Virus record (IMG/VR): IMGVR_UViG_3300005534_000015
Location: 1-63,133 of that record
Length of the DNA stretch: 63,133 nt
From: a virus
Strand: one strand, 5' to 3'
Made by a program: the position numbers and the translations under genes. This document shows positions 39,216-47,515 of this stretch, piece after piece; position 1 is the stretch's first letter, and every line of letters starts with the position of its first letter. The notes under the pieces are model-generated. The model was not told the DNA's origin, made no database searches, and saw only the letters and a list, made by a program, of their open reading frames with translations.

Positions 39216-40097
39216 ATGGGGTCGACTGAGTATCCGCTCTTCGACTCAATGCTGCGCGGTATAGGCCGAGCCATGCGGGCTCCGTTACTCCGGAAAATCG
39301 ATTCCGATCTTCGCCTCGCAGCCGGATTACTTTCTGACGAAGGAATCAATCGCTTAATGCTCGTTCCTAATCGCTGTCCCGCCTGCCTGTCTCATTCGAC
39401 CTACACCCTCGCCGGCAACGAGTTCCAGACCTGTGACCGCTGCGGCACCATCGCCGCTCGCAACCGGCGGACGACGGCGACGTACGATGCGGTCTACGTG
39501 GCCTCCCGGTATGACCGCTACCGGACGACGCGCCAGATGAGCCACCTGCGCCTCGCGGTGCTGGAGGGCGTCCTCCACCTCTACGAAAGCCTCGCGGAGG
39601 GCTATGGGACGGTCAGGAAGGGCCGTCTGCTCGACGTGGGGTATGGGAATGGGGACTTCATCCGGACGGCCAACCAGAACGGCTGGGATGCGTGGGGGAA
39701 CGACGTCAACCCGACGGTGTATGAAGGGGTGCGGAAGGCCAACCTCCCGAACCTGCCCGACTGGCCCATTCGCTACCGGGTCATCACGTTCTTCGACGCC
39801 CTGGAGCATTTCGAAGACCTTAGTCATGCTCGCTGGGTATCGCACGCGGCTGATTGGCTGCTGCTCTCTTTCCCGGCGGTGCCGTCGACGTTTCCATTCG
39901 ATACGACTTGGAAGCATTACCGCCCCGGTGAGCATCATCTGCACTTCGACCCGAGCCGTCTCGCGAACATCTTCAGTCACAATGGTGTGACGGCCAAACT
40001 GGTTTATCAGGGTCATCCTGAGGATCAGATTCGAAAATCGACAGGAGACGGCCCAAATATCTGGACATGCGCATTGAGGTGTTATGGTAAACGCTAA
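39216..40097 (+). CDS. SAM-dependent methyltransferase with zinc-ribbon N-terminus
   Basis: Residues about 46-75 hold C-P-A-C ... C-D-R-C, a zinc ribbon. The class I methyltransferase core follows, with motif I L-L-D-V-G-Y-G-N-G-D and a later F-F-D-A-L-E-H-F motif. The layout is that of sugar or natural-product C/O-methyltransferases found with glycosyltransferases. It probably methylates the sugar or aglycone made by the cassette. Overlaps the next gene by 14 bases. Confidence 0.75.
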   Translation: MGSTEYPLFDSMLRGIGRAMRAPLLRKIDSDLRLAAGLLSDEGINRLMLVPNRCPACLSHSTYTLAGNEFQTCDRCGTIAARNRRTTATYDAVYVASRYDRYRTTRQMSHLRLAVLEGVLHLYESLAEGYGTVRKGRLLDVGYGNGDFIRTANQNGWDAWGNDVNPTVYEGVRKANLPNLPDWPIRYRVITFFDALEHFEDLSHARWVSHAADWLLLSFPAVPSTFPFDTTWKHYRPGEHHLHFDPSRLANIFSHNGVTAKLVYQGHPEDQIRKSTGDGPNIWTCALRCYGKR

Positions 40098-40554
40098 TTC
40101 TCCTACTGTTTCCAGATTCATGAAGTTTGTTCGTCGTTGCCCAAGTGGGTGTTGGTTGTGGAGTGGATGTATACTTAAAAACGGTTACGGACAATTCTGG
40201 TTGAACGATAAGAATTGGAAAGCACATCGAGTTTCCTACTTACTATTCAAAGGTCGACTAATAGAAGGGCTGGTAATCGATCATCTCTGTCGCAATCGAG
40301 CCTGTGTGAATCCCGATCATCTGGAATTAGTTACGCACAGAACGAACCTACTCCGAGGCGAAACTCTTAATGCAAAAGAGCTGAATCAAACGCATTGCAA
40401 AAGAGGTCATCCTTTTGATGACGGAAACACCTATGTAGATCCTTCGGGAAGTAGATCGTGTCGAACATGTTTAAGAGCAAAATACAAAGCATATCGCCAG
40501 CGTAAGAAGGTGAATGCTGCGTCCCTTCGCTGCACAAAGGAGAACTCAAAGTGA
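40084..40554 (+). CDS. HNH homing endonuclease (HNH_3 type)
   Basis: The 156-residue product has G-C-W-L-W-S-G at 22-28, A-H-R-V-S-Y-L-L-F-K-G, and the catalytic region I-D-H-L-C-R-N-R-A-C-V-N-P-D-H-L-E-L-V-T-H, followed by a zinc-type C-x-R-G-H ... C-R-T-C pair. This is the small freestanding phage HNH family. It is on the sense strand, overlaps both neighbours and is AT-rich, suggesting insertion between the methyltransferase and the small gene at 40551. Confidence 0.9.
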   Translation: MVNANSPTVSRFMKFVRRCPSGCWLWSGCILKNGYGQFWLNDKNWKAHRVSYLLFKGRLIEGLVIDHLCRNRACVNPDHLELVTHRTNLLRGETLNAKELNQTHCKRGHPFDDGNTYVDPSGSRSCRTCLRAKYKAYRQRKKVNAASLRCTKENSK

Positions 40555-40757
40555 ACATCTTCGCCCTACTTCGCATCTTCGGTAAGGATTTCGTTTCCAA
40601 AGAGATCAAGTCGACACTCGATCATCACCTGTCTGCAGCCGGGGCCACGCAGTTGGCCGCGAGCCTGCAGGCGGCGGGAACGGCGCTCTCGGCCACGCCA
40701 CCGAACAATCAGGCGGCAGCCGATGCCCTGGCCGATGTCGTTCTGAGTATCCACTAA
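40551..40757 (+). CDS. Small hypothetical protein, 68 residues, GTG start
   Basis: The GTG start overlaps the endonuclease stop (GTGA). The product is Ala-rich and helical with an N-terminal amphipathic start (N-I-F-A-L-L-R-I-F-G) that recalls the protein at 22742-23161. No family recognised. Confidence 0.55.
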   Translation: MNIFALLRIFGKDFVSKEIKSTLDHHLSAAGATQLAASLQAAGTALSATPPNNQAAADALADVVLSIH

Positions 40758-40770
40758 GGAGGTGGAAGGG

Positions 40771-41004
40771 ATGAACCGTTCTGATTATTGGCTTGTTTTT
40801 CGAACCGAAAAGACTAACTGGAGGGTGTATTCCGATATCGGTGGAATCCTCATTCACTTCACCAGCAAAGAGGCAGCAGAGGAAGCAGGAAAACGGCTTC
40901 TGGAGAACGGTGTTGCAGAAGGTATCTGGATTCTCCATGCTCCTATGGCGTGGTACTGGAATAAGCCGCCAATGGAGGGTAATATCGTGTGCTCGAATGA
41001 TTAA
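40771..41004 (+). CDS. Hypothetical 77-residue protein
   Basis: Start at 40771 with AAGGAGG nine bases upstream. The product is an alpha/beta mini-domain with several Trp (S-D-Y-W-L-V-F, T-N-W-R-V-Y, I-W-I-L-H). Function unknown; inside the glycosylation cassette. Confidence 0.55.
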   Translation: MNRSDYWLVFRTEKTNWRVYSDIGGILIHFTSKEAAEEAGKRLLENGVAEGIWILHAPMAWYWNKPPMEGNIVCSND

Positions 41005-41025
41005 TTCAGTACCGAGGAGTTATCA

Positions 41026-41223
41026 ATGGCGATTCCGCTGACCTTTACGAACGGCGACGTCACGGTAGAGTTCTGGGCGACGTGGAGTTACAATCCCGTT
41101 CTGCGAAAGACGGAGATCAACCTGGTCGGCTATGCAAATCAGAGTGGAGAAGTGATTCTCCACTCTGAAGACGTGTCTGAGGTGGTGGAGCAGTTCAAGG
41201 AAGAGCAGTATCGGCCCGTTTAG
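41026..41223 (+). CDS. Hypothetical 65-residue protein
   Basis: Good GAGGAG site before the ATG. Strand-rich product (V-T-V-E-F-W-A-T-W, E-V-I-L-H-S-E) ending in a short helix. Unknown; precedes the second methyltransferase by eight bases. Confidence 0.6.
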   Translation: MAIPLTFTNGDVTVEFWATWSYNPVLRKTEINLVGYANQSGEVILHSEDVSEVVEQFKEEQYRPV

Positions 41224-41231
41224 GAGAAGCA

Positions 41232-41885
41232 ATGCTGACCGAAGCGAAACTGTTTGACGCCGAGACCGAGCGGTATGTGATTAACCGGTCCATCATCGAT
41301 AAAGTGGCCCTACCGGTGGGGGACCGGTACGATGACGAGCTGTTTCAGCAGTATTTTGCCGACTACTGTGGAGTAGCTAGACGCTATCAACCGAAGCGCA
41401 TCTTTGAAATTGGCGTCCGTTTCGGATATACGGCCATCGCATTCATGCTGGCCCTACAGTCGCTGCCCGATGCGCCAGAAGCCGAATACATGGGAATCGA
41501 TGATGAGAGTTACCATTTTGCTAGTTGTGCGCGCGCAAATCTGAACTTCGCGACGGCGCTGCCGAATCATTTCATGTCCGCAATCAAGCACAATTCCTTC
41601 AATGGATTGCCGGAGGGTATCGGAACGTTTGATCTCATCCACGTAGATGGCAATCATACGGCCGTAGGGGTGATGAACGACCTTAATCTCGTCTGGAGGA
41701 TTCTGAATCCCAGCGGAGTCATTATCATCGATGACGCCGCGCCGTTCGATGATCGGGGGCAACCCGGCGAAATCTACACGGCGGCGATGGAGTTTCTGTC
41801 GCGGTTCGAGAACTCGCCGGAACAGGTTGAGTGGCAGTATCAGCCGAACCAGAGGGGGCATCTCATCGTCAAACGGTGCGCGTGA
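41232..41885 (+). CDS. Class I methyltransferase (Methyltransf_24-like)
   Basis: The 217-residue product has motif I I-F-E-I-G-V-R-F-G-Y-T-A, a motif II with Y-M-G-I-D-D-E-S, and F-D-L-I-H-V-D-G-N-H with I-I-I-D-D, the pattern of the Methyltransf_24 family whose members act on small molecules or sugars. It lies between small genes and the heptosyltransferase-like gene, so a role in modifying a glycan is likely. Confidence 0.75.
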   Translation: MLTEAKLFDAETERYVINRSIIDKVALPVGDRYDDELFQQYFADYCGVARRYQPKRIFEIGVRFGYTAIAFMLALQSLPDAPEAEYMGIDDESYHFASCARANLNFATALPNHFMSAIKHNSFNGLPEGIGTFDLIHVDGNHTAVGVMNDLNLVWRILNPSGVIIIDDAAPFDDRGQPGEIYTAAMEFLSRFENSPEQVEWQYQPNQRGHLIVKRCA

Positions 41886-41887
41886 GA

Positions 41888-42910
41888 ATGCCATTTAGTC
41901 GGCCTTACCGAGTAAGCGTTTTGCGGCAGTTAGGCGGGGTGGGTGACCTCTTAATGCTTACACCCGTATTCCTTGGGCTCAAGGAGAAGTATCCGGGCTG
42001 CAAGGTTACTGTCGCGACGACCTGGGAGTATCAATCGGGCGCGCTGCCGCAACTCCTCCGCAACAACCCTTACGTCGACCATATCGTTCGCGTCGAGCCG
42101 ATGGAGTTTGCGACCGGGATGATGAAGCATGCCCGCTGGGAGTTCCGCGGCGTGCCGAACGAGCACATCCCCGACTGCGTGCAGAGCGCCGACCTGGTGA
42201 TCGAGCTGTCCGTCATCTGCGCCATGACCGAATCGAGAGAGATGGCTTCTCCGGAAGGGGTGCGCTCCCACCGAACAGACATCTGGTGCAAGGCGGCGCA
42301 CGTCAACCCCAGCAGCCATCGTCCCATCCTCTGCCTGACGAAGGACGAGATGGCCTGGGGCCGGCAGTGGTGCGATGAGAACCTGGGGGAAGGGATACGG
42401 GTCGGACTGCCGCTGAAGACGATGAGCGGAACGGTGATCGGCAAGGATGTCAGGGGCTGGCCCCACACGGAGGCGTTCGCTTACGATCTGCAGCGGGCCG
42501 GTTACCAGGTGGTCACGCTGGACGCCACGCGCCGCATTCACGATTCCATCCCGGCCTTGCTCGGCAAGCCCATCCGCCAGGTCGCGGCCGTCATCGCCCA
42601 CCTGGACGCTCTCGTGACGCCCGACACGGGTCTGCTGCACGTCGCGGGCGCAGTCGGGACGCCGATCCTGGGCCTCTTCGGTTCAACTGATGGCGACCTG
42701 CGGATGAGAGAGTACTGCGGTTCGTATACGATTTCCAAGCGCATCATCCCGTGCGGCAACTGCTTCTATGCTTATCCGTGTCTAAAGAGCCCGAAGCAGG
42801 CGGAACACGTCGCCTGTATGAAGCGGATTACGCGGGAGTTAGTGATGCACGAATTGGAGGTCCTACTGGAACGGTTTGGCCACGCCCTCCCTCGCGCCGT
42901 CACGGCCTGA
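41888..42910 (+). CDS. GT9 heptosyltransferase-like glycosyltransferase
   Basis: The 340-residue product has the full GT9 layout: V-L-R-Q-L-G-G-V-G-D-L-L-M-L-T-P at the N-terminus (acceptor Rossmann domain), a central linker, and a donor-domain signature V-T-P-D-T-G-L-L-H-V-A-G-A-V-G-T-P-I-L-G-L-F-G-S. These enzymes add heptose from ADP-heptose to lipopolysaccharide core or to other acceptors. Start at 41888 (overlap region with the methyltransferase stop). It pairs with ADP-heptose synthesis genes at 53614-55314. Confidence 0.85.
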   Translation: MPFSRPYRVSVLRQLGGVGDLLMLTPVFLGLKEKYPGCKVTVATTWEYQSGALPQLLRNNPYVDHIVRVEPMEFATGMMKHARWEFRGVPNEHIPDCVQSADLVIELSVICAMTESREMASPEGVRSHRTDIWCKAAHVNPSSHRPILCLTKDEMAWGRQWCDENLGEGIRVGLPLKTMSGTVIGKDVRGWPHTEAFAYDLQRAGYQVVTLDATRRIHDSIPALLGKPIRQVAAVIAHLDALVTPDTGLLHVAGAVGTPILGLFGSTDGDLRMREYCGSYTISKRIIPCGNCFYAYPCLKSPKQAEHVACMKRITRELVMHELEVLLERFGHALPRAVTA

Positions 42911-42916
42911 TGCCGG

Positions 42917-42922
42917 TACAAT
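42917..42922 (+). promoter_or_regulatory. -10 element placing transcription start at the ATG
   Basis: GGTACAATAAAGGT puts TACAAT six bases before the ATG at 42929, so RNA would start at the ATG itself. The AAAGG between them is too close to act as a normal ribosome-binding site. Confidence 0.45.
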
Positions 42923-42928
42923 AAAGGT

Positions 42929-43300
42929 ATGAGCGCGAGCCTCCAGTTCTTCGATTCGGACGGGGTAACGGTCGTAACGACTGTCAGCCTCGGCAATATC
43001 CCGACGCCAGGAACTTCGGCGCCGCGGAAACTGTTTCTCAATAACGCGGGGAACCAGACGGCGCAGAATGCGACGGTGGCCATTGAAGCCATCGGTACCA
43101 ACGATGGTTCAACGTACGCGCAAACAGCGCCGGACGTCAGCGGGTCGCCGGGCACGTTTGGAACGTCGACTTTGAATCTGGGGAACATCGCGGTGAGCGC
43201 CTCCGTCCCTTTTTGGGTTCAATCTGTTTTGATTAGCGGATTGACTGCAGATGGTAACCCTAGAAGGTACACGCTTCTAGGGAGTGCCCAGACCCTTTAA
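42929..43300 (+). CDS. Beta-sandwich tail protein
   Basis: The 123-residue product is rich in Thr, Ser, Asn and Val with immunoglobulin-like strand order (T-V-V-T-T-V-S-L-G-N, R-K-L-F-L-N-N-A-G-N, V-A-I-E-A-I-G). It lies at the start of the tail-tip/fibre block and converges with the LAGLIDADG gene, sharing the TTAA of both stop codons. No enzyme motif. Confidence 0.55.
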   Translation: MSASLQFFDSDGVTVVTTVSLGNIPTPGTSAPRKLFLNNAGNQTAQNATVAIEAIGTNDGSTYAQTAPDVSGSPGTFGTSTLNLGNIAVSASVPFWVQSVLISGLTADGNPRRYTLLGSAQTL

Positions 43301-44421
43301 CCGAAACGCAGTTGGTCGCGGTACTTTGGAAAGTTCTGGTAGTGATTGAGAACGATGTCGCGCTTACGAGGCAAGAAGGTCGCGGCGTCTTCATAGAGAT
43401 AGTTGGCGATGCGAAGACCTTGTGTGTTACCTGCGTAGCGGAAAGTAAACGCTTTGTCAGACCGGGGATGTGGCGTCAACTTGAGAGGATAGAGTTGACA
43501 TATGGTAGCCAGATGGTTTCTCGCGGACTCAAGGAACCATAGATTCCCAATTAGCGTGTAGGCCATCGAGCGAGTTTTGGTGCAGAAACACCCATCGCCG
43601 TCACTATAGCCGCGAAGATAGTGGCGAAAGGCCCACATCGGTAAATGCGGCCATCGAACAGAATTAGTTTTTCTTGGTCCAAGCCCTAGTTGTTTGAGGT
43701 CTGCCACCATTTGCGGGGAACGAATTTGTACGTTGCAAAAACTTCGATCTTCGTAGATATACTGATGTACGGGAAAGGTCGATTTCATGTCGACGCTCAT
43801 TCTTTCGAGATGATCGGTGTCATTTAACTTGAGGGAAATGGAAATAACATCATCGTCGAGAATGCATCCGTCTGCCGCTATAAATCCGAACCAGTAAAGT
43901 GAAATCGGATTCATTACATCGGAAAAGAAACTGTCATTGCATGTCCTAATACTGGCATAATATGCTTTTAAGCCATCTGGATCGTAAACATTCGGTAGCT
44001 TTAAGATGGTTGCTTTTGAGACGCCATATTCCTTTGCTAAGGTTCGACTAGAAATCCCTTGTTCGCGCTTCATTATGATATCTCGGGCTTGTTCAAAAGA
44101 TAATTTACCTACCATCGGTTTGTCCATCACTACGTTGTGGCGGCGTAAGGCTTTGTAGACCTGACTTCGATTGACACCTAACGATGCAGCGATTGTTATG
44201 GTGGAGTTGCCCGAACGATATAACGCGACAATACTTTCCATGCAGTCCTTTGTCAACGAACCTTCGTTGGATGGCCGGATTGGAATCTCCATCCGTCGCA
44301 GCCAGTCGCACACGGTTGTTGCCCAGATGTTGAAATCCTTGGCGATGGAGTGGGCGGACTCGCCAGCAAGGTACCGCTGGCAGACTTCTTTGATCTGTTC
44401 TTCCGTCAATGCTCTTTTCAT
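43297..44421 (-). CDS. LAGLIDADG homing endonuclease with HTH repeats, antisense
   Basis: The 374-residue product has three N-terminal helix-turn-helix-like segments (about 1-45, 56-95, 108-140), then a two-motif LAGLIDADG domain: L-Y-W-F-G-F-I-A-A-D-G at 175-185 and H-Y-L-R-G-Y-S-D-G-D-G at 267-277, with Asp as the catalytic residue in each. The C-terminal part completes the second half-domain. It runs against the late genes and is AT-rich, typical of a mobile endonuclease gene inserted between tail genes. Confidence 0.9.
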   Translation of the reverse strand: MKRALTEEQIKEVCQRYLAGESAHSIAKDFNIWATTVCDWLRRMEIPIRPSNEGSLTKDCMESIVALYRSGNSTITIAASLGVNRSQVYKALRRHNVVMDKPMVGKLSFEQARDIIMKREQGISSRTLAKEYGVSKATILKLPNVYDPDGLKAYYASIRTCNDSFFSDVMNPISLYWFGFIAADGCILDDDVISISLKLNDTDHLERMSVDMKSTFPVHQYIYEDRSFCNVQIRSPQMVADLKQLGLGPRKTNSVRWPHLPMWAFRHYLRGYSDGDGCFCTKTRSMAYTLIGNLWFLESARNHLATICQLYPLKLTPHPRSDKAFTFRYAGNTQGLRIANYLYEDAATFLPRKRDIVLNHYQNFPKYRDQLRFG

Positions 44422-44463
44422 ACTTTAGTCTCATGCAAGAAGCATTCCATTCAGGAGATCGAT

Positions 44464-44964
44464 ATGGCCGCAGGGTTTTCATGGAGCCAGCGTAACGGAG
44501 CGTCTGGGATTGTTACCGATCTTGGTAGCAGTGGCAATTTGTTTAACTTCAAGTCGAGCGACGACGCCACTGTCTCCGACTATGCTACATTCCCTATAAC
44601 TGCGGGCAATTCCTCGATGGAATGTTGGTTGCGAGCGCATATGACCGCAACTTTTAACCGTGTAGATGGATTTCGCGTATGGCAATCGGTCGATTTCTCC
44701 CCCAACACCGGCCTTGCTATCTTTTACAATGGCCAGCAGGTCACCTATCTGCAGCCCGCCGCAGGAACCTCCTCCATCGCCACCTCTTCGCTCCCGAAAG
44801 CCGACCCCGGCTCGACGAACGTGAGCATTGGTGGAAACCTGTCGGGATCGCTGGTGGCGCCGGGTTACTCGGATCACATCGTTTTGCAGTTGCGCACCGG
44901 GGCCAATGCGGCACCGGGTGACACGAGTTTGACGACGGTCTCATTATCATATAATGAGAACTAG
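44464..44964 (+). CDS. Beta-rich tail/fibre protein
   Basis: Start at 44464 behind GGAGATCGAT. The 166-residue product is rich in Ser, Thr, Asn and Gly and beta strands, with no catalytic residues. It lies between the LAGLIDADG gene and the HAD gene, so probably a tail or fibre component. Its end carries the promoter of the next gene. Confidence 0.5.
   Translation: MAAGFSWSQRNGASGIVTDLGSSGNLFNFKSSDDATVSDYATFPITAGNSSMECWLRAHMTATFNRVDGFRVWQSVDFSPNTGLAIFYNGQQVTYLQPAAGTSSIATSSLPKADPGSTNVSIGGNLSGSLVAPGYSDHIVLQLRTGANAAPGDTSLTTVSLSYNEN
44929..44955 (+). promoter_or_regulatory. Promoter inside the end of 44464-44964
   Basis: TTGACG and a perfect TATAAT are separated by 15 bases (short) within the last codons of the upstream gene. 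A perfect palindrome around the -10 box (44940-44960) could form a hairpin or bind a regulator. The next start is 35 bases downstream with an AGGAGA site. Confidence 0.5.
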
Positions 44965-44989
44965 ACATCTGTAATACACAGGAGAATCC

Positions 44990-45316
44990 ATGTCTGGTTG
45001 GTACGGAGTGGACCTGGATGGCACGCTCGCTTACTACAAACCGGGAATGGCCAGCGCCCTCCTCATCGGTGACCCGATTCCGCCCATGCTGGCGCGGGTC
45101 AAGCAGTGGTTATCCGAAGGGAAGACTGTCAAATTGTTCACCGCTCGCGCCTGCGATCCTGATCAGATCAGACCTATTCGCGAGTGGTTAAAAAAGCATG
45201 GTCTTGAGCAGATGGAGATTACGAACATCAAGGATTACAGTTGCATCGAAATCTGGGATGATCGGGCGGTGCAGGTCGTGATGAACACCGGTCTTCGTGC
45301 CGACGGCCTTCTTTAA
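44990..45316 (+). CDS. HAD-like hydrolase domain protein
   Basis: The 108-residue product has the HAD motif I G-V-D-L-D-G-T-L-A (Asp8 and Asp10), a later L-F-T-A-R segment that fits motif II, and I-E-I-W-D-D-R-A as motif IV. The domain is very small for a HAD phosphatase and lacks a clear cap. It could act on a phosphorylated sugar or nucleotide; because heptose enzymes are present, a heptose-bisphosphate phosphatase role is conceivable but not supported by sequence. Confidence 0.7.
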   Translation: MSGWYGVDLDGTLAYYKPGMASALLIGDPIPPMLARVKQWLSEGKTVKLFTARACDPDQIRPIREWLKKHGLEQMEITNIKDYSCIEIWDDRAVQVVMNTGLRADGLL

Positions 45317-45324
45317 GGAACCCT

Positions 45325-46035
45325 ATGTCAGAGACTCACACCATTAACGCCGACCGTAACTTTGAGGTCAAGGTAGCCCCTTGCCTTATTACCAAGCAGT
45401 TCGACCGCTGCATCGTCGTTAAGCTCGGGACCGTCGTCCTTCCCGCCGATGAGTTGAACGAGGAACGGGTCGTGGAGGTAATGGGGTCCTTCTCCCGAGA
45501 AGGGCTCGATACGCTGCGCCGCGATCTGGAATCGGTGCCGGACCCGATTGGCCTGCCGACGCAGGAAGCGGTCAACCGCGACACGCCTTATCAATGGGCC
45601 GTCGTCATGGAGGACGGCGAGCATTACCAGCAGTACCCGGTGGAAGGCGGCGAGACGCCGTTTTCCAGCATTCACCTGCCCGACGTCGATCAGTTCTGGA
45701 TCATGCCCCGCGAAAACCCGAACGCGCTCCCCTGGTATGGGTTGATGCGCGGGAAGGGCTGGTTCGAGCGCGGCACGGATGGGGTGACGCGGCCCATGAA
45801 CCTGCCGCATCCCGGTGACGAGCCGTTCGAATGGCATTACTACCGGCATAACGTGATCACCTTTGCAATGGGTGGGGGCGAGTGCGAGACGCTGCCGCCG
45901 CACGTCGTGCAGTGCCTTGGCTGGCGGCTTCCGCGGACGAACCAGGTGGATGTAGTCTTCGAGATCGGGGTGGAATTCGAGGGGAGCTGGCAGGTCTGGA
46001 AGAGAGAGCCGCTCGACGACCCGAGATGGGAATAG
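45325..46035 (+). CDS. Hypothetical 236-residue protein
   Basis: The product starts with polar beta sequence, has a Trp/Pro-rich central part (D-Q-F-W-I-M-P, N-A-L-P-W-Y-G) and no recognised motif. The gene lies eight bases after the HAD gene and 11 before the next fibre gene. It may be an assembly factor for the tail tip; nothing shows this directly. Confidence 0.55.
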   Translation: MSETHTINADRNFEVKVAPCLITKQFDRCIVVKLGTVVLPADELNEERVVEVMGSFSREGLDTLRRDLESVPDPIGLPTQEAVNRDTPYQWAVVMEDGEHYQQYPVEGGETPFSSIHLPDVDQFWIMPRENPNALPWYGLMRGKGWFERGTDGVTRPMNLPHPGDEPFEWHYYRHNVITFAMGGGECETLPPHVVQCLGWRLPRTNQVDVVFEIGVEFEGSWQVWKREPLDDPRWE

Positions 46036-46046
46036 GTCAGGTCTAA

Positions 46047-47072
46047 ATGGCAGCAGTGGAACAATTTGCGAACCTCAATGTGAGCCTTGGTCAGGCTCAG
46101 ACCTCGATCAATCAGGGCGGCGGCATCGGCTCCGGTGATACCTCAATGACGGTCGGAGGCCACACTGGCTTTCCATCCGTGGCCCAATATCGCTGCCTGA
46201 TTGAGAACGAGCTGATTCTGGTCACCGGCGGCGCTGGAACCAATACCTGGACCATTCAGCGGGGCATTGAGGGGACGACCGCCGCCGCGCACGCCAACAG
46301 CACGCTCGTTACCCACATCCTGACGGCCGGCGGCCTGGAAGGCGTCTGCGGGCAGACGGTCCTTTCCGATGTCTACGCCAACCTCCCTTCGGCCGGGACC
46401 GTGGGCAAGCTCTATCTCCCGACAGATGGCTACGCGCTGCAGCGCGATGGCGGGTCCGCATGGTCCCTCTTTGGCCCGATGTGGCCCCTGACGCTGCCGC
46501 CCGCCCTTGGAAGCTGGACGCAGGTCAACGGCACCGGGGCCACCTTCTCGACGTTAGCCGGGGCCATCAATATTCTGGCGAACGCCAACTCATCCAACGA
46601 CCGCAAGATTCTGGCGATGGCCGCGCCGGCAACACCCTATACGATTACCGCCCTCCTCGTCCCCGACATCTACGCCCAGCAGTTCAACGCCATTGGCGTA
46701 GGATGGCGCGACAGCAGCACGGATCACCAGGCTTTTATCTGTTTCAACGACGGGGGATCGTCCACAGCGGGCGGCGCGCAAGGAGAAATTGAACTCCGCT
46801 CGGTCAACTCTCTGAGTTCGACCGGGTTCTATTCCGGTTACGTGACGCTGGTGGCGTCGACGGTGCCGGCGTTCATCTGGCTGCGGATTCGGGACGACGG
46901 AACAAACCGCATCGTTTCCTATTCGCACGATGGGTTGTTCTTCCGCCAGATTCACTCCATTGCGCGCACCACCGATGTCGCTAACCCGAACCAGGTCATG
47001 TTTTTCGCCGAGAGCATTAACGCGACTTATCAGGCAGCCGTTACCCTCCTCTCCTGGGCTGTTACCAGTTAA
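46047..47072 (+). CDS. Tail fibre / receptor-binding-like protein
   Basis: The 341-residue product starts with a small beta domain (T-S-M-T-V-G-G-H-T-G-F-P), a linker, and a C-terminal jelly-roll-like domain (about 160-341) with F-I-C-F-N-D-G-G and W-L-R-I-R-D-D-G-T-N-R-I-V-S-Y-S-H-D-G-L-F-F, as seen in concanavalin-like lectin domains of phage fibres. It probably binds the host surface or another virion part. Confidence 0.65.
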   Translation: MAAVEQFANLNVSLGQAQTSINQGGGIGSGDTSMTVGGHTGFPSVAQYRCLIENELILVTGGAGTNTWTIQRGIEGTTAAAHANSTLVTHILTAGGLEGVCGQTVLSDVYANLPSAGTVGKLYLPTDGYALQRDGGSAWSLFGPMWPLTLPPALGSWTQVNGTGATFSTLAGAINILANANSSNDRKILAMAAPATPYTITALLVPDIYAQQFNAIGVGWRDSSTDHQAFICFNDGGSSTAGGAQGEIELRSVNSLSSTGFYSGYVTLVASTVPAFIWLRIRDDGTNRIVSYSHDGLFFRQIHSIARTTDVANPNQVMFFAESINATYQAAVTLLSWAVTS

Positions 47073-47086
47073 AGTGAAGGTGAACC

Positions 47087-47515
47087 GTGGCATTCACTGG
47101 AGGGCTGGGCACAGCGAGCAGCGGGCTGTCCAACATCGGGCTGGGATCGCTGGGGGGTTCAGCGACCGTCCGAACGGTCCAGGCGAAGGCCAACATCTAT
47201 GGTAAATCGACCCGCACCGTCCAGGCCCGCGCCCGCATCGGGTTCAAGACGACCACGCAGACGGTTCAGGCCCGCGCCAACATCCTCATTACGGTTACGG
47301 CGACCTGTGAAGTCGATTTCAATGTCTTCCCGACCATCACGCAGCGATGCCTCGTTCAGTTCAATGCCAGCGACAAGGTGGTTTCGTATCGAACGGTTCA
47401 GGCGAAGGCGCGAATACTGCAGACGACGACGGCGACGTTAGGCGTGACCTACACCGTTAATTACCCCATGCCGAACGGCATTTTCCGGCCAACGGAACGG
47501 ACGACGTTTAGCTAA
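47087..47515 (+). CDS. Tail protein with R-T-V-Q-A repeats
   Basis: The 142-residue product contains four copies of a 9-residue motif R/Q-T-V-Q-A-K/R-A-N/R-I, three spaced 14-15 residues apart and one later copy, after a Gly/Ser-rich N-terminus. The same motif is found at the N-terminus of the next protein, suggesting that the two share a fold, interact, or exchanged repeats. Probably a tail-tip protein. Confidence 0.6.
   Translation: MAFTGGLGTASSGLSNIGLGSLGGSATVRTVQAKANIYGKSTRTVQARARIGFKTTTQTVQARANILITVTATCEVDFNVFPTITQRCLVQFNASDKVVSYRTVQAKARILQTTTATLGVTYTVNYPMPNGIFRPTERTTFS

Noticed and set aside
44940-44960. Palindrome as a terminator
   Set aside because: No T tract follows and it contains a perfect TATAAT; more likely a promoter/operator feature.
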